Source: Rusavskia elegans
Lineage: Eukaryota > Ascomycota > Lecanoromycetes > Teloschistales > Teloschistaceae
Assembly: GCA_011316305.1 (NCBI GenBank)
Contig: SAUG01000104.1
Location: forward strand, 186,001-250,000
Length of the DNA stretch: 64,000 bases
Direction: 5' to 3'
Under the pieces are notes generated by a model. That model was not told the origin of the DNA and did no database searches. It worked only from the letters and a program-made list of their open reading frames with translations. Position numbers and translations under genes: made by a program. Positions 1-10,200 of this stretch are shown here, in pieces (position 1 is the stretch's first letter; the number at the start of each line of letters is the position of its first letter).

Positions 1-532
1 TATTAGCTATTTGCTGTTACATGCCTTTCGCATCTTAAGTCCAATAAACAATCATCGATTCTCATCGATTTTCGTCCGGAGTAGGAGTTCGACCGCCAAC
101 GTGTTTGTCCACAGAATTGTACTGGCTCACACTTAGCTACCTCTCTGCCATCACCAATCCGCCCGACTAACAATGGGAAGGGGTGTTATCATCCAGATCA
201 ACCGATTACTTGAAAGGATGTGATTGGTGGGGGCTGCATGGCTGAAACAACGAGCAACCTTCAGATATATCCAGGCGCGCGGTAAGCCAGGACCTTGCTC
301 CGCCACCACCGCTTTCCCGCCTTTTCCCCATCCCGTACCACTCTGTCACTGGTGACACTCTGTTCTTGGCTCCTTCACACTGATCGTCTGCGACTTGCAA
401 TTGTGTCAGTCGCAAGCTAGTATGTGTCGGAACCCTTGTACATCAAGCGCCGGGGCCTTTGACCAGGTTTCGAGGGGTTGAAGGCTCGCCCAACACAACC
501 TGCTGATAATCGAGCCTTGTACGTCTTCATGC
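1..532. other. Intergenic, no gene seen
   Basis: I see only short overlapping reading frames on both strands without family motifs. The 3' part is presumably the promoter and 5' leader of the membrane-protein gene that follows. Confidence 0.5.
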
Positions 533-2707
533 GTGCCATGTAAGATGCTGCTGTTTTTGGGAGCAGCAGGGGGTCGGGTTCATGCTGTTGGTCTATTGGT
601 ATCAAGCCTGGACATATCATGTCCGCGTTCCCCATTTGTTTTCTTCCTAGCTGGCGTTTCCCTTGTAGTCTGTTTTCCTTCGAGTGTCATTTCTCTTTCA
701 TTGTACAATTCATTTAGTGTTATGGTAAACCCCTTTGGTAATTCTTCCGGAAATTTTACGTCTACATGGATTCCAGAACCAAATGGCCGCGGAACGTTTA
801 CCTTGTTGTCAAGTTGTCTCGTGACAATCTCCCTTTGTGTATACTCTGCAATCCATCTAAATCTACCACAACACGGTCAACTCTGGCGTCAGTGGCGAAG
901 AAAGTTTCTTTGGCTCGTGGTTGGATTAATCGCTCCTGAACTCGTCGCTTATATTGCCTGGCAGCAGCGGTCCGAAGCAAACCGGTTACTGAGAGGCATG
1001 CAGACTGGGCTATCGCAGGATCCATTAGCAAAAAGGCAAAACCCAGACACCAACATTCTCAAGTCCATCGAGAAAAAGATCCAGAAGCTCGTGTCGGTAT
1101 TTGTCAAGTCAGCGAAGACCGACAATGATTCATATCCTCGTTCCTCTCTGTCCCTCGTACACGGCTTCTACGCTCTTATGGGTGGCTATGCCTTCTCGAT
1201 TCAGAGTGCAGACGGAGACATTCTTCCATCACCACATACTCGGGCGGCTCTCACGCCCGCGGGAATTATGTTTTGCCTCAACCATGAACCCGACATCCTC
1301 CCATATCTAAGCGCGGAGCAGATCAAGGACAAAAGCAAAGCGGACGGCCTCAAGAAAACCCTCGTCTGCGCCCAAGCGACCTGGTTCTGCATCCAGTGCA
1401 TTGCTCGTCTAGTAGAGTCTCTCCCGTTGACTCTACTGGAGCTTAATACCGTTGCTCACGCCCTTTGCACCTTGGTCATCTACCTCCTATGGTGGCACAA
1501 GCCTCTTGACGTAGAAGAGCCAACACTGATCACGGATCCAAAATTTGCCCCGATCCTGGCTTATATGTGGATGTCTTCCCGACTCGCTGCCGATCAATAT
1601 GCTGGCTACGATATCGGTGGCAGGTTGCGGGATGAATTCGACTGCATTTGGCCATTCGAAAACCCCGTGATAGGAGACCTGATTTTCAAGACTCGCACCC
1701 CCGAAGCAACTGACCCCGCCAACTTTGCTCCTATCGAGCTGCCACCGAGAGCGGGCTCCTTGATTCCCCATCGAGAAGAAACTCCTCAGACTCCATCTCA
1801 TCAAGCCTCAAATCCCTCTTCAGAGCCAATCACATACAACATCGCAGCCTTGATCCACCGAGGATCTTCCCTCCCAACCTACGGATGCTACGACTACTCC
1901 TTCCGCCGCCGCCAGCACTCCCTCTACCTCACCGCCTCCCGCCTTCACATCTCCCTCGCCAACAGGCTTCTCAATCTCTGCAACCTCCCAAACCACCACC
2001 TCCCACCCCGCCAACCACCCAACCTCTTCACCCGCAACACAGCCATTGCCCACCTCTCACCCCGCGACATCACACGCTGGAAACAAGCCCACACCGCCAT
2101 CCAAAAATACGCCCTCGAAACCGACCTCCGCCGCCGCCACGCCACCCACATCCTCGGCACCCAGCTAAGCTCCCGCCTCGCGCTGCGATCCAGAGAAATC
2201 ACCTTCCGCATCGATACCATGCCAATGGCAACCTCCGTCTCTATCTCCGGGCTGCTGTACGGCGGTCTGCATCTCGTAGCCTGGAACGCGGCGTTCGCGT
2301 CCCGTGTCGAGCTGCTGATGTGGAGGATCTCGGCTGTTTTTGTGGCGAGCAATGTGATCGTTATGGGTGTTGTGGGATTTCTGCTTAAGAGTGGGATGAT
2401 GGCGAGGGAGGTTTTGTCTGCCCCCGTCCCATCATCAACGCGGTATGGATATAAAACGGGGGGCGGATGTAACCACCCAAGCCACCACCACCACCACAAC
2501 CGCAAAAACAATGTGATCAGGATGGTGTATACCAAAATCCTATCTCTAACCCTGGTAGCGATCGCGTTGCTCTTGCCCCTGCTCTGGTTTTCCTATGTTG
2601 CAGCTAGGTTTTATCTTGTCGTCGAGGCGTTTCGTAATTTGGCGTATTTGCCTGCGGCGGCGTTCGAGACCCCGGATTGGCCGAATTATTTTCCGCATAT
2701 TACGTGA
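533..2707 (+). CDS. Multi-pass membrane protein of a fungal uncharacterised family
   Basis: Single uninterrupted frame of 724 codons. I recognise the layout of a large uncharacterised fungal family: an N-terminal hydrophobic segment (about residues 35-58), a conserved block with an RGTFTLLSSCL motif near 86-96, a membrane segment with GLIAPELVAYIAWQQR near 130-146, a long variable soluble loop, and a C-terminal membrane hairpin ending in ARFYLVVEAF and FETPDWPNYFPH. Around seven hydrophobic segments are visible. A run of five histidines lies in the loop near residue 655. The start is uncertain: the ATG at 533 gives an odd N-terminus, while an in-frame ATG at 722 begins just before the conserved block. 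Family function is unknown to me; a plasma or internal membrane role is inferred only from hydrophobicity. Confidence 0.85.
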   Translation: MPCKMLLFLGAAGGRVHAVGLLVSSLDISCPRSPFVFFLAGVSLVVCFPSSVISLSLYNSFSVMVNPFGNSSGNFTSTWIPEPNGRGTFTLLSSCLVTISLCVYSAIHLNLPQHGQLWRQWRRKFLWLVVGLIAPELVAYIAWQQRSEANRLLRGMQTGLSQDPLAKRQNPDTNILKSIEKKIQKLVSVFVKSAKTDNDSYPRSSLSLVHGFYALMGGYAFSIQSADGDILPSPHTRAALTPAGIMFCLNHEPDILPYLSAEQIKDKSKADGLKKTLVCAQATWFCIQCIARLVESLPLTLLELNTVAHALCTLVIYLLWWHKPLDVEEPTLITDPKFAPILAYMWMSSRLAADQYAGYDIGGRLRDEFDCIWPFENPVIGDLIFKTRTPEATDPANFAPIELPPRAGSLIPHREETPQTPSHQASNPSSEPITYNIAALIHRGSSLPTYGCYDYSFRRRQHSLYLTASRLHISLANRLLNLCNLPNHHLPPRQPPNLFTRNTAIAHLSPRDITRWKQAHTAIQKYALETDLRRRHATHILGTQLSSRLALRSREITFRIDTMPMATSVSISGLLYGGLHLVAWNAAFASRVELLMWRISAVFVASNVIVMGVVGFLLKSGMMAREVLSAPVPSSTRYGYKTGGGCNHPSHHHHHNRKNNVIRMVYTKILSLTLVAIALLLPLLWFSYVAARFYLVVEAFRNLAYLPAAAFETPDWPNYFPHIT

Positions 2708-3405
2708 AGTGGAATTCGATCTTTGGAGGGGTTGGGCTTTGTGGGTGGTGTTGGCTGATTGCATTGATGAGGGTCGGGCGTTGCTGTCGTTCGAATCGGA
2801 TTGAGGTTTATGGGTGTGTTGTATGATGAATCCCAGGGGATCCTGTTCTGTGGTAGGTTGATGCTATGTATGACTTTCATGGGGTTGGTGAGGGTATGTT
2901 GTATGTTTTTGACGAGTTGTTTTGTTTTCTGTTTTTTGTTTTTTTTTTTTTTTTTTGGCATAGACCTGTTTCCTGGCTAACGTATATTCTTTGTGAACCC
3001 ATATTGTCAATAGCCATTCATACATTTGGGGGAGGACATTGGACAACCATGAAGAAGTTCGTCAAATTACTACTCATGGGACGAAAAGACTGAGAATCTT
3101 TCGACTTGTGTTTCGAACAGGAGAAACCACGGGATACTTAGAAGAAGCAAGCATCTTACTACACTTACCTCGACGAAGCACAATCACGCAAAGAGAAACC
3201 CAGAAAGTTGTATCGTAGCAATGGGTATAGTATTAAAACCTCAATCTCTATAGTGGGAAAAATCTTTTTATAGAAGCAAAACGCCGCACATATGCACCCT
3301 TCCCCACAACCAACATCCTCGACTCCATCCTCGCAACCCAAAAGGTATCAATCTCACATCAAGCCCCGACAAGCCCATTGATTTATACACCATCACATCC
3401 ACCGT
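2708..3405. other. Convergent intergenic region
   Basis: 3' flank shared by the plus-strand membrane-protein gene and the minus-strand LITAF gene. It contains a pure T-run of about 16 at 2941-2956 inside a T-rich stretch from 2915. No gene seen. Confidence 0.5.
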
Positions 3406-4203
3406 TCAGCTATGCTGATGCACCACGGTCCTGCCGCTGCGATGCCACGTCGCGAGCAAGACGCTGCAGTGCCCGCATTTGTGCTCGACGTCCTTGAGGT
3501 TTCTGAAGAGGTAGGGAATACAGCCGAGGCAGAAGACGAAGCAGACGAGAGCCGCCCATGCACTATTACGCGAGAGGATGTCAGCATCAAGAGCTCGTTC
3601 AGTTGCGCACATACAGAAGGGCTGCGAGTAGGTTCGGACCCAGTTGGCGGAAAGGTATTGACTCACTTTGTAGTATTCCCGCTATGGTGCTCCGTCTTGG
3701 TCAAGGCCCGCATGTGGCAGCTTGGGCAATCGACCGGGGCGGCGGAATCTTGGAGGTTGGCTATGGGGATCGCGGTTTGGTAGCCTTGGGCTTGCGGTAT
3801 GGCTGCGGGCTGGGTCTGTTGCGGGTGGATCGGGGTGGGGTTGTGTTCTTGGCCGGCGTAGTATTCTTGTTTGGGCGGGTCGTGGATGGGTGGGGAGGAC
3901 ATGGGGGTGTATTGCTGTTGCGGTGGGTATTGATGGATTTGGTTGTTGTTGTAGGAGCTGTGAGAGAGGTGGTTAGCTGGTGTTTGCGAGGTGTGAGAAA
4001 GGGATGAATGGATGATGGGGATGAGGCTGTGGGGATGCGAGGATGACTTACTCGTGGTGTTGCATTGGTGGTTGAGCGTATGCTGGGTTTGGCTCGTAGG
4101 GAGGGACAGCGCCTGCAAGATGTCGGTCAGTCAAGGGAGCGCTGGATGGCGGAGGAGTGAGGAAAGGCTGCGTACCCTGAGGAGCGCCTTTGCTTGGATC
4201 CAT
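3406..4203 (-). CDS. LITAF-domain zinc protein, four exons
   Basis: Exons read on the minus strand are 4203-4176, 4112-4052, 3957-3667 and 3562-3406 (537 nt, 178 aa). The N-terminal half is Pro/Gln/His-rich and low in complexity, usual for this family. The C-terminal half is a LITAF domain: a first knuckle with DCPSCHM, a hydrophobic membrane-facing helix (AALVCFVFCLGCIPYL) and a second knuckle HKCGHC followed by LATWHRSGRTVV. LITAF domains bind one zinc and insert monotopically into late endosomal or lysosomal membranes; that location is known for animal members and inferred here. The last intron (3563-3666) was chosen because its acceptor, CGTAATAG, restores the conserved hydrophobic helix; an upstream AG would insert unrelated residues. 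The spliced sum is divisible by three. Confidence 0.85.
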
Positions 4204-5557
4204 TGCGACGATGGGATTATGAATCGAGGGTTTGGATCAAGATGCTCCTGATATGGATAGATGGGGGAACAGATTCTCTTGATGGAAGAAGAAAGGACGG
4301 AAAGAGACAGCGGGAAAGATGAAGAAATGCGACAGCCTCACGGGATGATATGAAGGGCTCGTAATGTGAACACGGAAAGGAGCGACGCCTACGAGGCCTT
4401 TACAATCATCCAGCCAGGCGCCCCCTCGGCCCCCAACTTAAATCCAGGCGACCGCCTCATCTCTTCCTGGCTGCCCACAGCCCCCTTTGGACTTGCATGG
4501 CACCATGGTCTGTGTCTGTCTGCCAGGGGCTGGGCGGAAATGGGCCCCCTGGCTGAGGTGTTCGCTGAGCCTCAGTCAGAAGCTAAAATAAGACTTCAAA
4601 CGTGGTCTAATGCTACTTGGAGTTGGTCCAATGAAAGGAAGGGATGAGAGTGCTTGAAGAAGGCTGACGGCTTGGGGCGTTTTAGCTGCATCCATGGTGG
4701 TGGAAGCGTGGAAGCGAGATTGGCATGGTGCGGGTCCCGGCTGTCGGTGCCGATACCTGATGCCGGATGAAAGGAGTTCGGATACGAGATTGTGCTGTTC
4801 TTCATGATGTGAGATGCTGAGTGCTCTTACATCCTCCAACGTACACGTTCAACAAAGGAGCTTGGGATGCGTGCTGAGTGGACATGTTCGGTGGAAAGAG
4901 AATACACACCACCATCTGGTTTGGTTTGCGCCCTGACCAATCACCGACCACACCTTCATGCAGGGGGAATTTTAACGAGATACGGAATTCTCTTCGATTC
5001 TTCATCCCCCCAGAGTGCCTCTCCACAACATCCAGACCAAGAGTACAGCATACACCCGAAAGAAAAGGCAGAGAAGGGGATTCCCTTTCGATCTCCAAAT
5101 ACAGCAGTACTCTGATGCTCACCTTCCCGGCTCCGATCCAACTAATCGCCTGCAGCATGTCGTTGAGATGCTCGAGAAGCTGCAGATTGTCATGGTCGGT
5201 GGAACACTGGAGTGTTGCAGTCCTCCGTATGTCTATCAACGACATCCTAGCTGCACCTTCGCTCGACGTTGGAAATTGGAGGTGACGTTCGATTAAGAGT
5301 GCGACAGGCATGTTACACAAGATTGATTATCTGCTATCTTATCATTTCGTGTGACCTCACTCTGGATATTGCCTATTTGTTTGCTCTATCAATTTCTCGA
5401 ATGGTACGTCGTTATCCTGAACAAGCCGAGAGTCACTGATATACGCTCTTACTTGTACAACTGGATCCTCGACCTGCGTCCAAACAATCCAATCAATATC
5501 CGACATCGAGCACTCCAACTCTCACACTCTACCACTCACACTGACAGCTGAGATATT
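4204..5557. other. Intergenic region, no supported gene
   Basis: About 1.35 kb. A 172-codon minus-strand frame at 4802-5320 and several overlapping plus-strand frames are open, but none has a recognisable motif or a clear codon-use advantage over its antisense partner. The promoter of the LITAF gene should lie near 4204-4500. Confidence 0.4.
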
Positions 5558-8317
5558 TCAACTTTCCTTCAGGCCCCATTCGATAGCCTTGTCGACCTCT
5601 CCATGCGCTGACTCGAGCAGACTAACAGCTGCCGAGTAACTCATCCCCTCGAATCGCCCTCTCAATCGGCTAATGTCTACCTCCCTGAACCTGCTCTCCG
5701 TTGGCGTCACTGCATCCGTCTGCTCGATTGCTCGTCGCTCGTCCAGGATCTCGAGAAGAACACTTCCATTCATCATCGTCGCCATGAATTGGTCCCACTG
5801 TGCTTCCGAGGTATTGCCCGGATCCTGCAACCGACAGAAGCCATAGTAGTTGAAGAAGGCTTGGATCGTCCGTAAGTCCATGTGGCCTGCAAGTGCCAGG
5901 TTGATCATCCTCAATGCGTCGTTGATGAAGCGGTCCTCCTCGTTATCTTCCTGCTTCTTCGTGGTAAACTCCTTACCATGCAACCGTACATGGCTGTCCA
6001 ACGCTGGCAGTCCCAGCATGTAACCCCACGCGTGGAGGATTGCGTGAACGCCACAGGAGTTGGTGCTGACTTGATGAGGCACTCGGAGTCGCTTTATATC
6101 CATCACTCGGGGCGGAGCCCGCCGGTTCTCGACTTGTTTGCCATCCTTGTCCATCCCCAGCCAGCCGATCCGCTGTACCGTCTTCCGAACGATGTCGAGG
6201 ATGCGTGCATCCCTTTTAGCTTCTGGATAACTATCCATGACAATCATTCGGATCCGATCTCCAGCCGGATCCTTCTCTATAAGCTGGGCAACAGCGAACA
6301 CAATATGCCCATCTTGACCTTTGTCCTCATTCGGATTGTCGCCAACCGCCACTGGCGGTGGCGATGTGCTCTCGCTGGGATCTTCCCCCGGAGCGAAACC
6401 GGCAGAATTTGGCGGCGAAACATAATAGCCATCCATCACCATTGGTATGAGCAGGTCGTTGGGTCCATACACGGCCGCCATGACTTCCGCTCGCTTCCCT
6501 TGGTTCCCTCGCATGTCTCCGCGGACTATCTGGTATTGCAGGGCGTCGTCAAAGGCAAATGGACGGCGCATTTGCCTCACAACAGCATCCCACACGGCCG
6601 CAATACCCAGGTGGACATCCTCATTGCTGAGGTCGCGCCATGAATTGATTCGGTGACAGTCGATGGTAGGGGCTTTCCTTCTTCGTCGTTCATTCCTGTC
6701 AACGCCTATGTCCCATATGAACTTCCACTGATTTCGTCTGTCTTCTTCCAGTATTCTTGCTGAGGGTGTGAGTAGCTGCTGTAACAGCATATCAACTGCG
6801 ACAGGCGGTTCGGGTTCTTCTTCTGGTAGTCCGGATTCTTCGTCAGGTGCGGATTCTTCGGGTGGCCCAGATTCTTCGTCAGGTGCGGTTTCTTCAGGTG
6901 GTCCGGATTCTTCTTCAGGTGGTCCTGATTTCTCGTCTGGTGGTCCCGATTCTCCGTCTGGTCGTCCGGATCGCTCGTTCTTCTCTCCAAGAAGATCTCG
7001 ATCCAGTTGTTCATCCTCCAGCCTCTCTTTCTCTTTCCTTTTCGCCTCCTCCGCATCCTCCATTTCTCTCGCTTTCCTCGCCGCTTCTTCAGCAGCCTTC
7101 ACCTCCCTCTCTTTCTTCCCCGCCTCCTCAACAGCCTTCGCTTCCGCCTCCTGTCTCTTCAACTCCTCCTCCATCTCCTGAACTCTCACCTTATCCGCCT
7201 CAACACTCGCCGGCAAATAACGCAACGCCGCCTCATTCTTCCAGAAAAACAAAACCGCATCCTCGACCTGTATCACAGCGAAATCTGGCAAAGGTCCAAC
7301 CGCCACATCCGGCCCTCCTCCTTCTTCTTTCCCACCAACATCCGGTCGAATCACACAAAATCCATTCACCCTCACCGCTCGACTCTGTGCCCACCAAAAG
7401 TAAAATCCCTTTTCCTCACCTTGACCATCGACTCGGAAAAACTCCGCCGCCCGCCGCGGTTTCAACGCATTCAGTCCCTCTCGTCTCGTCGATCCAGCGA
7501 CCATGCATATCTGATCATCCCATGATATCTGCCCCCGTTCCGCAACCCATATATCGGAAACAATAGGTCGTACACAATTCCATCCTTTTCCCTTTGCTCC
7601 TTTCCCCCCCGCCTCCAACCATGTTCCAGTCCCCAGCCCAGTGACTTCGTCCCGGGGACACCGTATGCACCTTACAAAAGCCGCGCCTCCTCCCCTGTCG
7701 AAATCCTTCTCGAGCGGCAATCCGGCTGCGGTGCTGATGGCGAGGGAGGAGTGGATTATGGACTCTTGGTAGAGAGGCGAGGATTTGAAACTCCACTCCA
7801 CTTCTGATAACCCAGCTACTTTGCGCTCGCGATCCAGGTTTTTGATCGCCCAGGGTGAAGGGATGGGTGTGGCTTCTGTCGTGGGCAATACGCGTGGTAG
7901 GTCGTGCAGCTTTACGTTCTTTCTTGTAGGTGATGTCTTGGATGCCGCTTTCCTTGAAGAAGGCTTTTGAGAAGTGGGTTTGGAGGCATCGACAGAGGGT
8001 TCGGTGCCCTGTATCGTCTCATTGCTTTTTTTAGCACGTTTCGGGGCGGGTTCGTCATTCGGGATGATCTCGGGGCTTTCGTGGCGTTGCCGTTTGGAGC
8101 GGCGGGTGGGTTGGGTGGTTGGAGCTGGAGCAGGTGGATTTGGAGGGGAGGGTGAGGGTGAGGGGGCGGGGGAGCGGAGGGGAGGAGTTTGCTTGGATGG
8201 GGGTTTAGGTTGAGGGTGAGGGTTGGTTGTGAGATGAGGCGGAGGGGGAGCGGTAGTAGGGGGATCAGGCCGAGGCAATGCCATCAGCAGAGCCGCGACG
8301 GTGAAGGTAGTGGTCAA
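5558..8317 (-). CDS. Ulp1-like (C48) SUMO protease family protein
   Basis: Single exon, 919 aa. Order of parts: Pro-rich N-terminus with an RRSKRQRHE basic patch (about 60-110); a fungal central region (200-370); a charged helical Glu/Lys/Arg segment (about 385-450); a low-complexity acidic tract of SGPPEE/APDEE repeats (about 455-510); a C-terminal cysteine-protease fold. The C48 triad is present in the right order: His671 (in GHIVFAV), Asp695 (in VMDSYP), the oxyanion Gln749 (in HQV) and Cys755 (in NSCGVH). The last 40 residues resemble a UBA-like three-helix fold. Family knowledge: C48 enzymes cleave SUMO or related modifiers, usually at the nucleus. Substrate is not predictable here. An in-frame ATG at 8284 (MALPRPD) is an alternative start. 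Only the catalytic part looks conserved; the rest is disordered. Confidence 0.85.
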   Translation of the reverse strand: MTTTFTVAALLMALPRPDPPTTAPPPPHLTTNPHPQPKPPSKQTPPLRSPAPSPSPSPPNPPAPAPTTQPTRRSKRQRHESPEIIPNDEPAPKRAKKSNETIQGTEPSVDASKPTSQKPSSRKAASKTSPTRKNVKLHDLPRVLPTTEATPIPSPWAIKNLDRERKVAGLSEVEWSFKSSPLYQESIIHSSLAISTAAGLPLEKDFDRGGGAAFVRCIRCPRDEVTGLGTGTWLEAGGKGAKGKGWNCVRPIVSDIWVAERGQISWDDQICMVAGSTRREGLNALKPRRAAEFFRVDGQGEEKGFYFWWAQSRAVRVNGFCVIRPDVGGKEEGGGPDVAVGPLPDFAVIQVEDAVLFFWKNEAALRYLPASVEADKVRVQEMEEELKRQEAEAKAVEEAGKKEREVKAAEEAARKAREMEDAEEAKRKEKERLEDEQLDRDLLGEKNERSGRPDGESGPPDEKSGPPEEESGPPEETAPDEESGPPEESAPDEESGLPEEEPEPPVAVDMLLQQLLTPSARILEEDRRNQWKFIWDIGVDRNERRRRKAPTIDCHRINSWRDLSNEDVHLGIAAVWDAVVRQMRRPFAFDDALQYQIVRGDMRGNQGKRAEVMAAVYGPNDLLIPMVMDGYYVSPPNSAGFAPGEDPSESTSPPPVAVGDNPNEDKGQDGHIVFAVAQLIEKDPAGDRIRMIVMDSYPEAKRDARILDIVRKTVQRIGWLGMDKDGKQVENRRAPPRVMDIKRLRVPHQVSTNSCGVHAILHAWGYMLGLPALDSHVRLHGKEFTTKKQEDNEEDRFINDALRMINLALAGHMDLRTIQAFFNYYGFCRLQDPGNTSEAQWDQFMATMMNGSVLLEILDERRAIEQTDAVTPTESRFREVDISRLRGRFEGMSYSAAVSLLESAHGEVDKAIEWGLKES
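6784..6990 (-). repeat. Acidic coding minisatellite in the Ulp1-like gene
   Basis: The plus strand shows repeated gattcttc(g/t)tc(a/t)ggtg-type units of variable 18-36 bp phase. On the coding strand they encode repeated SGPPEE and APDEE units. The repeats keep frame and are diverged from each other. Confidence 0.7.
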
Positions 8318-9939
8318 CGAAACGACTATCCGTGAAACAAAACGAATGAGAAGAAGAGCGCCAACCGACGAACCAAATTATCGTCCAGCAGAATACACGC
8401 AACTGTATACCCCACCCGCGAGAATCCTATAGAGAGGAGTTTATGATAATGGATAGTGGAAAATGGGAAAAGGGAAAAGGGAATAACGAGCAACAAAGGT
8501 ATCTACACCCCCCATCCAATCCCATCCCATCCCATCCACCATTCCACAACTCCTCCTCCCACGCCCGCAATTGGAACCGACAATGCAGCCATAAACATAT
8601 CCTCTTTGTCCACCCCTCCCAATATCAACGCTGGCCGCATGCGGCTTGTATCTCCTTTCTCCACCTTCCTTCCTCCCTCCCTTCATTCCTTCCTTCTTTG
8701 TTTTATATTATATTATCTTAATTTATTTTTTTGTTTGCTCGTCAACGATGCTTAGCGTGTATTCAATTGCTGGGATCAGTGTGGGATTTTACGGGGTAGG
8801 GAAGAGTATTTCGTTTTTGTGTTGTGTTTTGCTGTATTGCATGCGTTAGTTAATAAAGGAAAGGAAGGGGTGAAGGCCGGGGGGAAAGTAGTTGGTGAGG
8901 AGGTGCCGGATCAGGCTTAGCGTGCTCAAAACAAGTTACTAGTACATCTCAGGTATGGATGGATTCGGGAAACAGTAGGCAACACAACACAACACACGAA
9001 ACATCGGAATCGAAAGGGTTGGAAAAGGAAAACAGAGGATATAAAGACTGGACATGTGGGTTTGAGATACCGTATGTATTTACGAAAGATAGTGGGTGTT
9101 GGTTTTGTGGACGGAGTGATTATAGAGGCGTAAAGGGGTTAGGTAGAGGTTTTAGGATAAGAGTATCCAGGAAAAGAGCTGTAGATGATAGGATGGGAAG
9201 GTGGGAAGGTAGAGATGGAAGCTGGTAGGTGGGTGTGGTGTGTATGAGGATAGGGATTTTTGGGTTTCTTGCCTTTTAAGACTCCAAGTGGTGTGAATAG
9301 ATGAAGCTGAGTCTTTGAGAGGTTCCCAATCCCGACCTTTTTCATCGCACTTTTATAGCAAGCTGCGATTGTTTTATCTCGAATATATCTAATAATATTG
9401 GTCGCAGTCTATAATCTATTTCTCGGTGTCTATTTATTTTCTAGCACTTTCTCATCTCGTCTCTTCTCCTTCCTCCGACAAGCCTGCCCGGCTGTCTTCG
9501 TTCTTACTCCGCTCTCTTTCCTTTGCTTCTATATTCTTGCGCTCCTTCGTGGAGGTTCGGTTCGCATGGAATACCGGCTCGTAACAAATACTCAACATCT
9601 GTTGCTTTTCCCATGTTACAATTTTTCTAGCCCCTCGGATACAAACACCCTAGTCTTGGCCAGACACTGCTGGAGAAAAGTATAGCTGAGCGTGTGTGTG
9701 ACGAGATGGCCGTGAGGATTTATATATCGGTGGCCTGTTGTTGCGCCTTCCTCTTGGATGCAACTCCGGCGGCTGCCCAATGTGTTTTTTCCCTTTCTTC
9801 CTCCTTCCCTTCGTCTCTTTCACCCCAGCCAGAATTTGCAACGAATGAATCAAGCAAACCCGCTCCATCGCACTCAACATCCATCGTTGATCCCAAGCTC
9901 TGCAGCCCGTTTCTCCGACCCCTCCTCCCGCCCCTTTTA
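8318..9939. other. Long intergenic region
   Basis: About 1.6 kb between two minus-strand genes. It holds a small CCCAT microsatellite near 8517-8540, pyrimidine-rich tracts at 8650-8740 and purine-rich tracts at 8850-9230. Reading frames present are short and lack motifs. It must include the promoter of the Ulp1-like gene (8318 upward) and the 3' end of the bZIP gene. Confidence 0.45.
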
Positions 9940-10200
9940 TTCCTTCGTGTCCGCCGCGCAGCCGAGATCCATTCCCGTATTCGTACAGGCCCATATGTCC
10001 GAGCGCACAGAGGTTATGATCTGCGCGGCCAGATGATGGCTGGAGGGTGGATCATATCAAGCGAACCGATCCATCACATCCAGCAACCTGGAATTGCCCA
10101 CTTTACATTCCTCCTTCTCCGTGCACCCGAGTTCCTGCCGTACCTGCTCGCAGCTGATATCCGAGCGCATGGACGTTATGATTTGCGCCGCCAGATGGCA
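9940..10200 (-). repeat. In-frame tandem duplication at the bZIP gene 3' end
   Basis: Copy 1 (about 10156-10198) encodes HLAAQIITSMRSDI inside the bZIP protein. Copy 2 (about 9992-10039) encodes HLAAQIITSVRSDI. The offset is exactly 162 nt, 54 codons, so both are in one frame, but copy 2 lies just after the TGA at 10057-10059. The frame stays open after that stop to a TAA near 9940. Confidence 0.8.

Noticed and set aside
1945..2535. 196-codon frame antisense to the membrane-protein gene
   Set aside because: It mirrors a proline- and histidine-rich coding segment; low-complexity composition keeps the reverse strand open.
4802..5320. 172-codon minus-strand frame
   Set aside because: No motif, no signal peptide, and overlapping plus-strand frames are equally open; not called as a gene.
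5882..6643. 253-codon frame on the plus strand inside the Ulp1-like gene
   Set aside because: It lies opposite the conserved catalytic region, whose triad is on the minus strand; no motif of its own.
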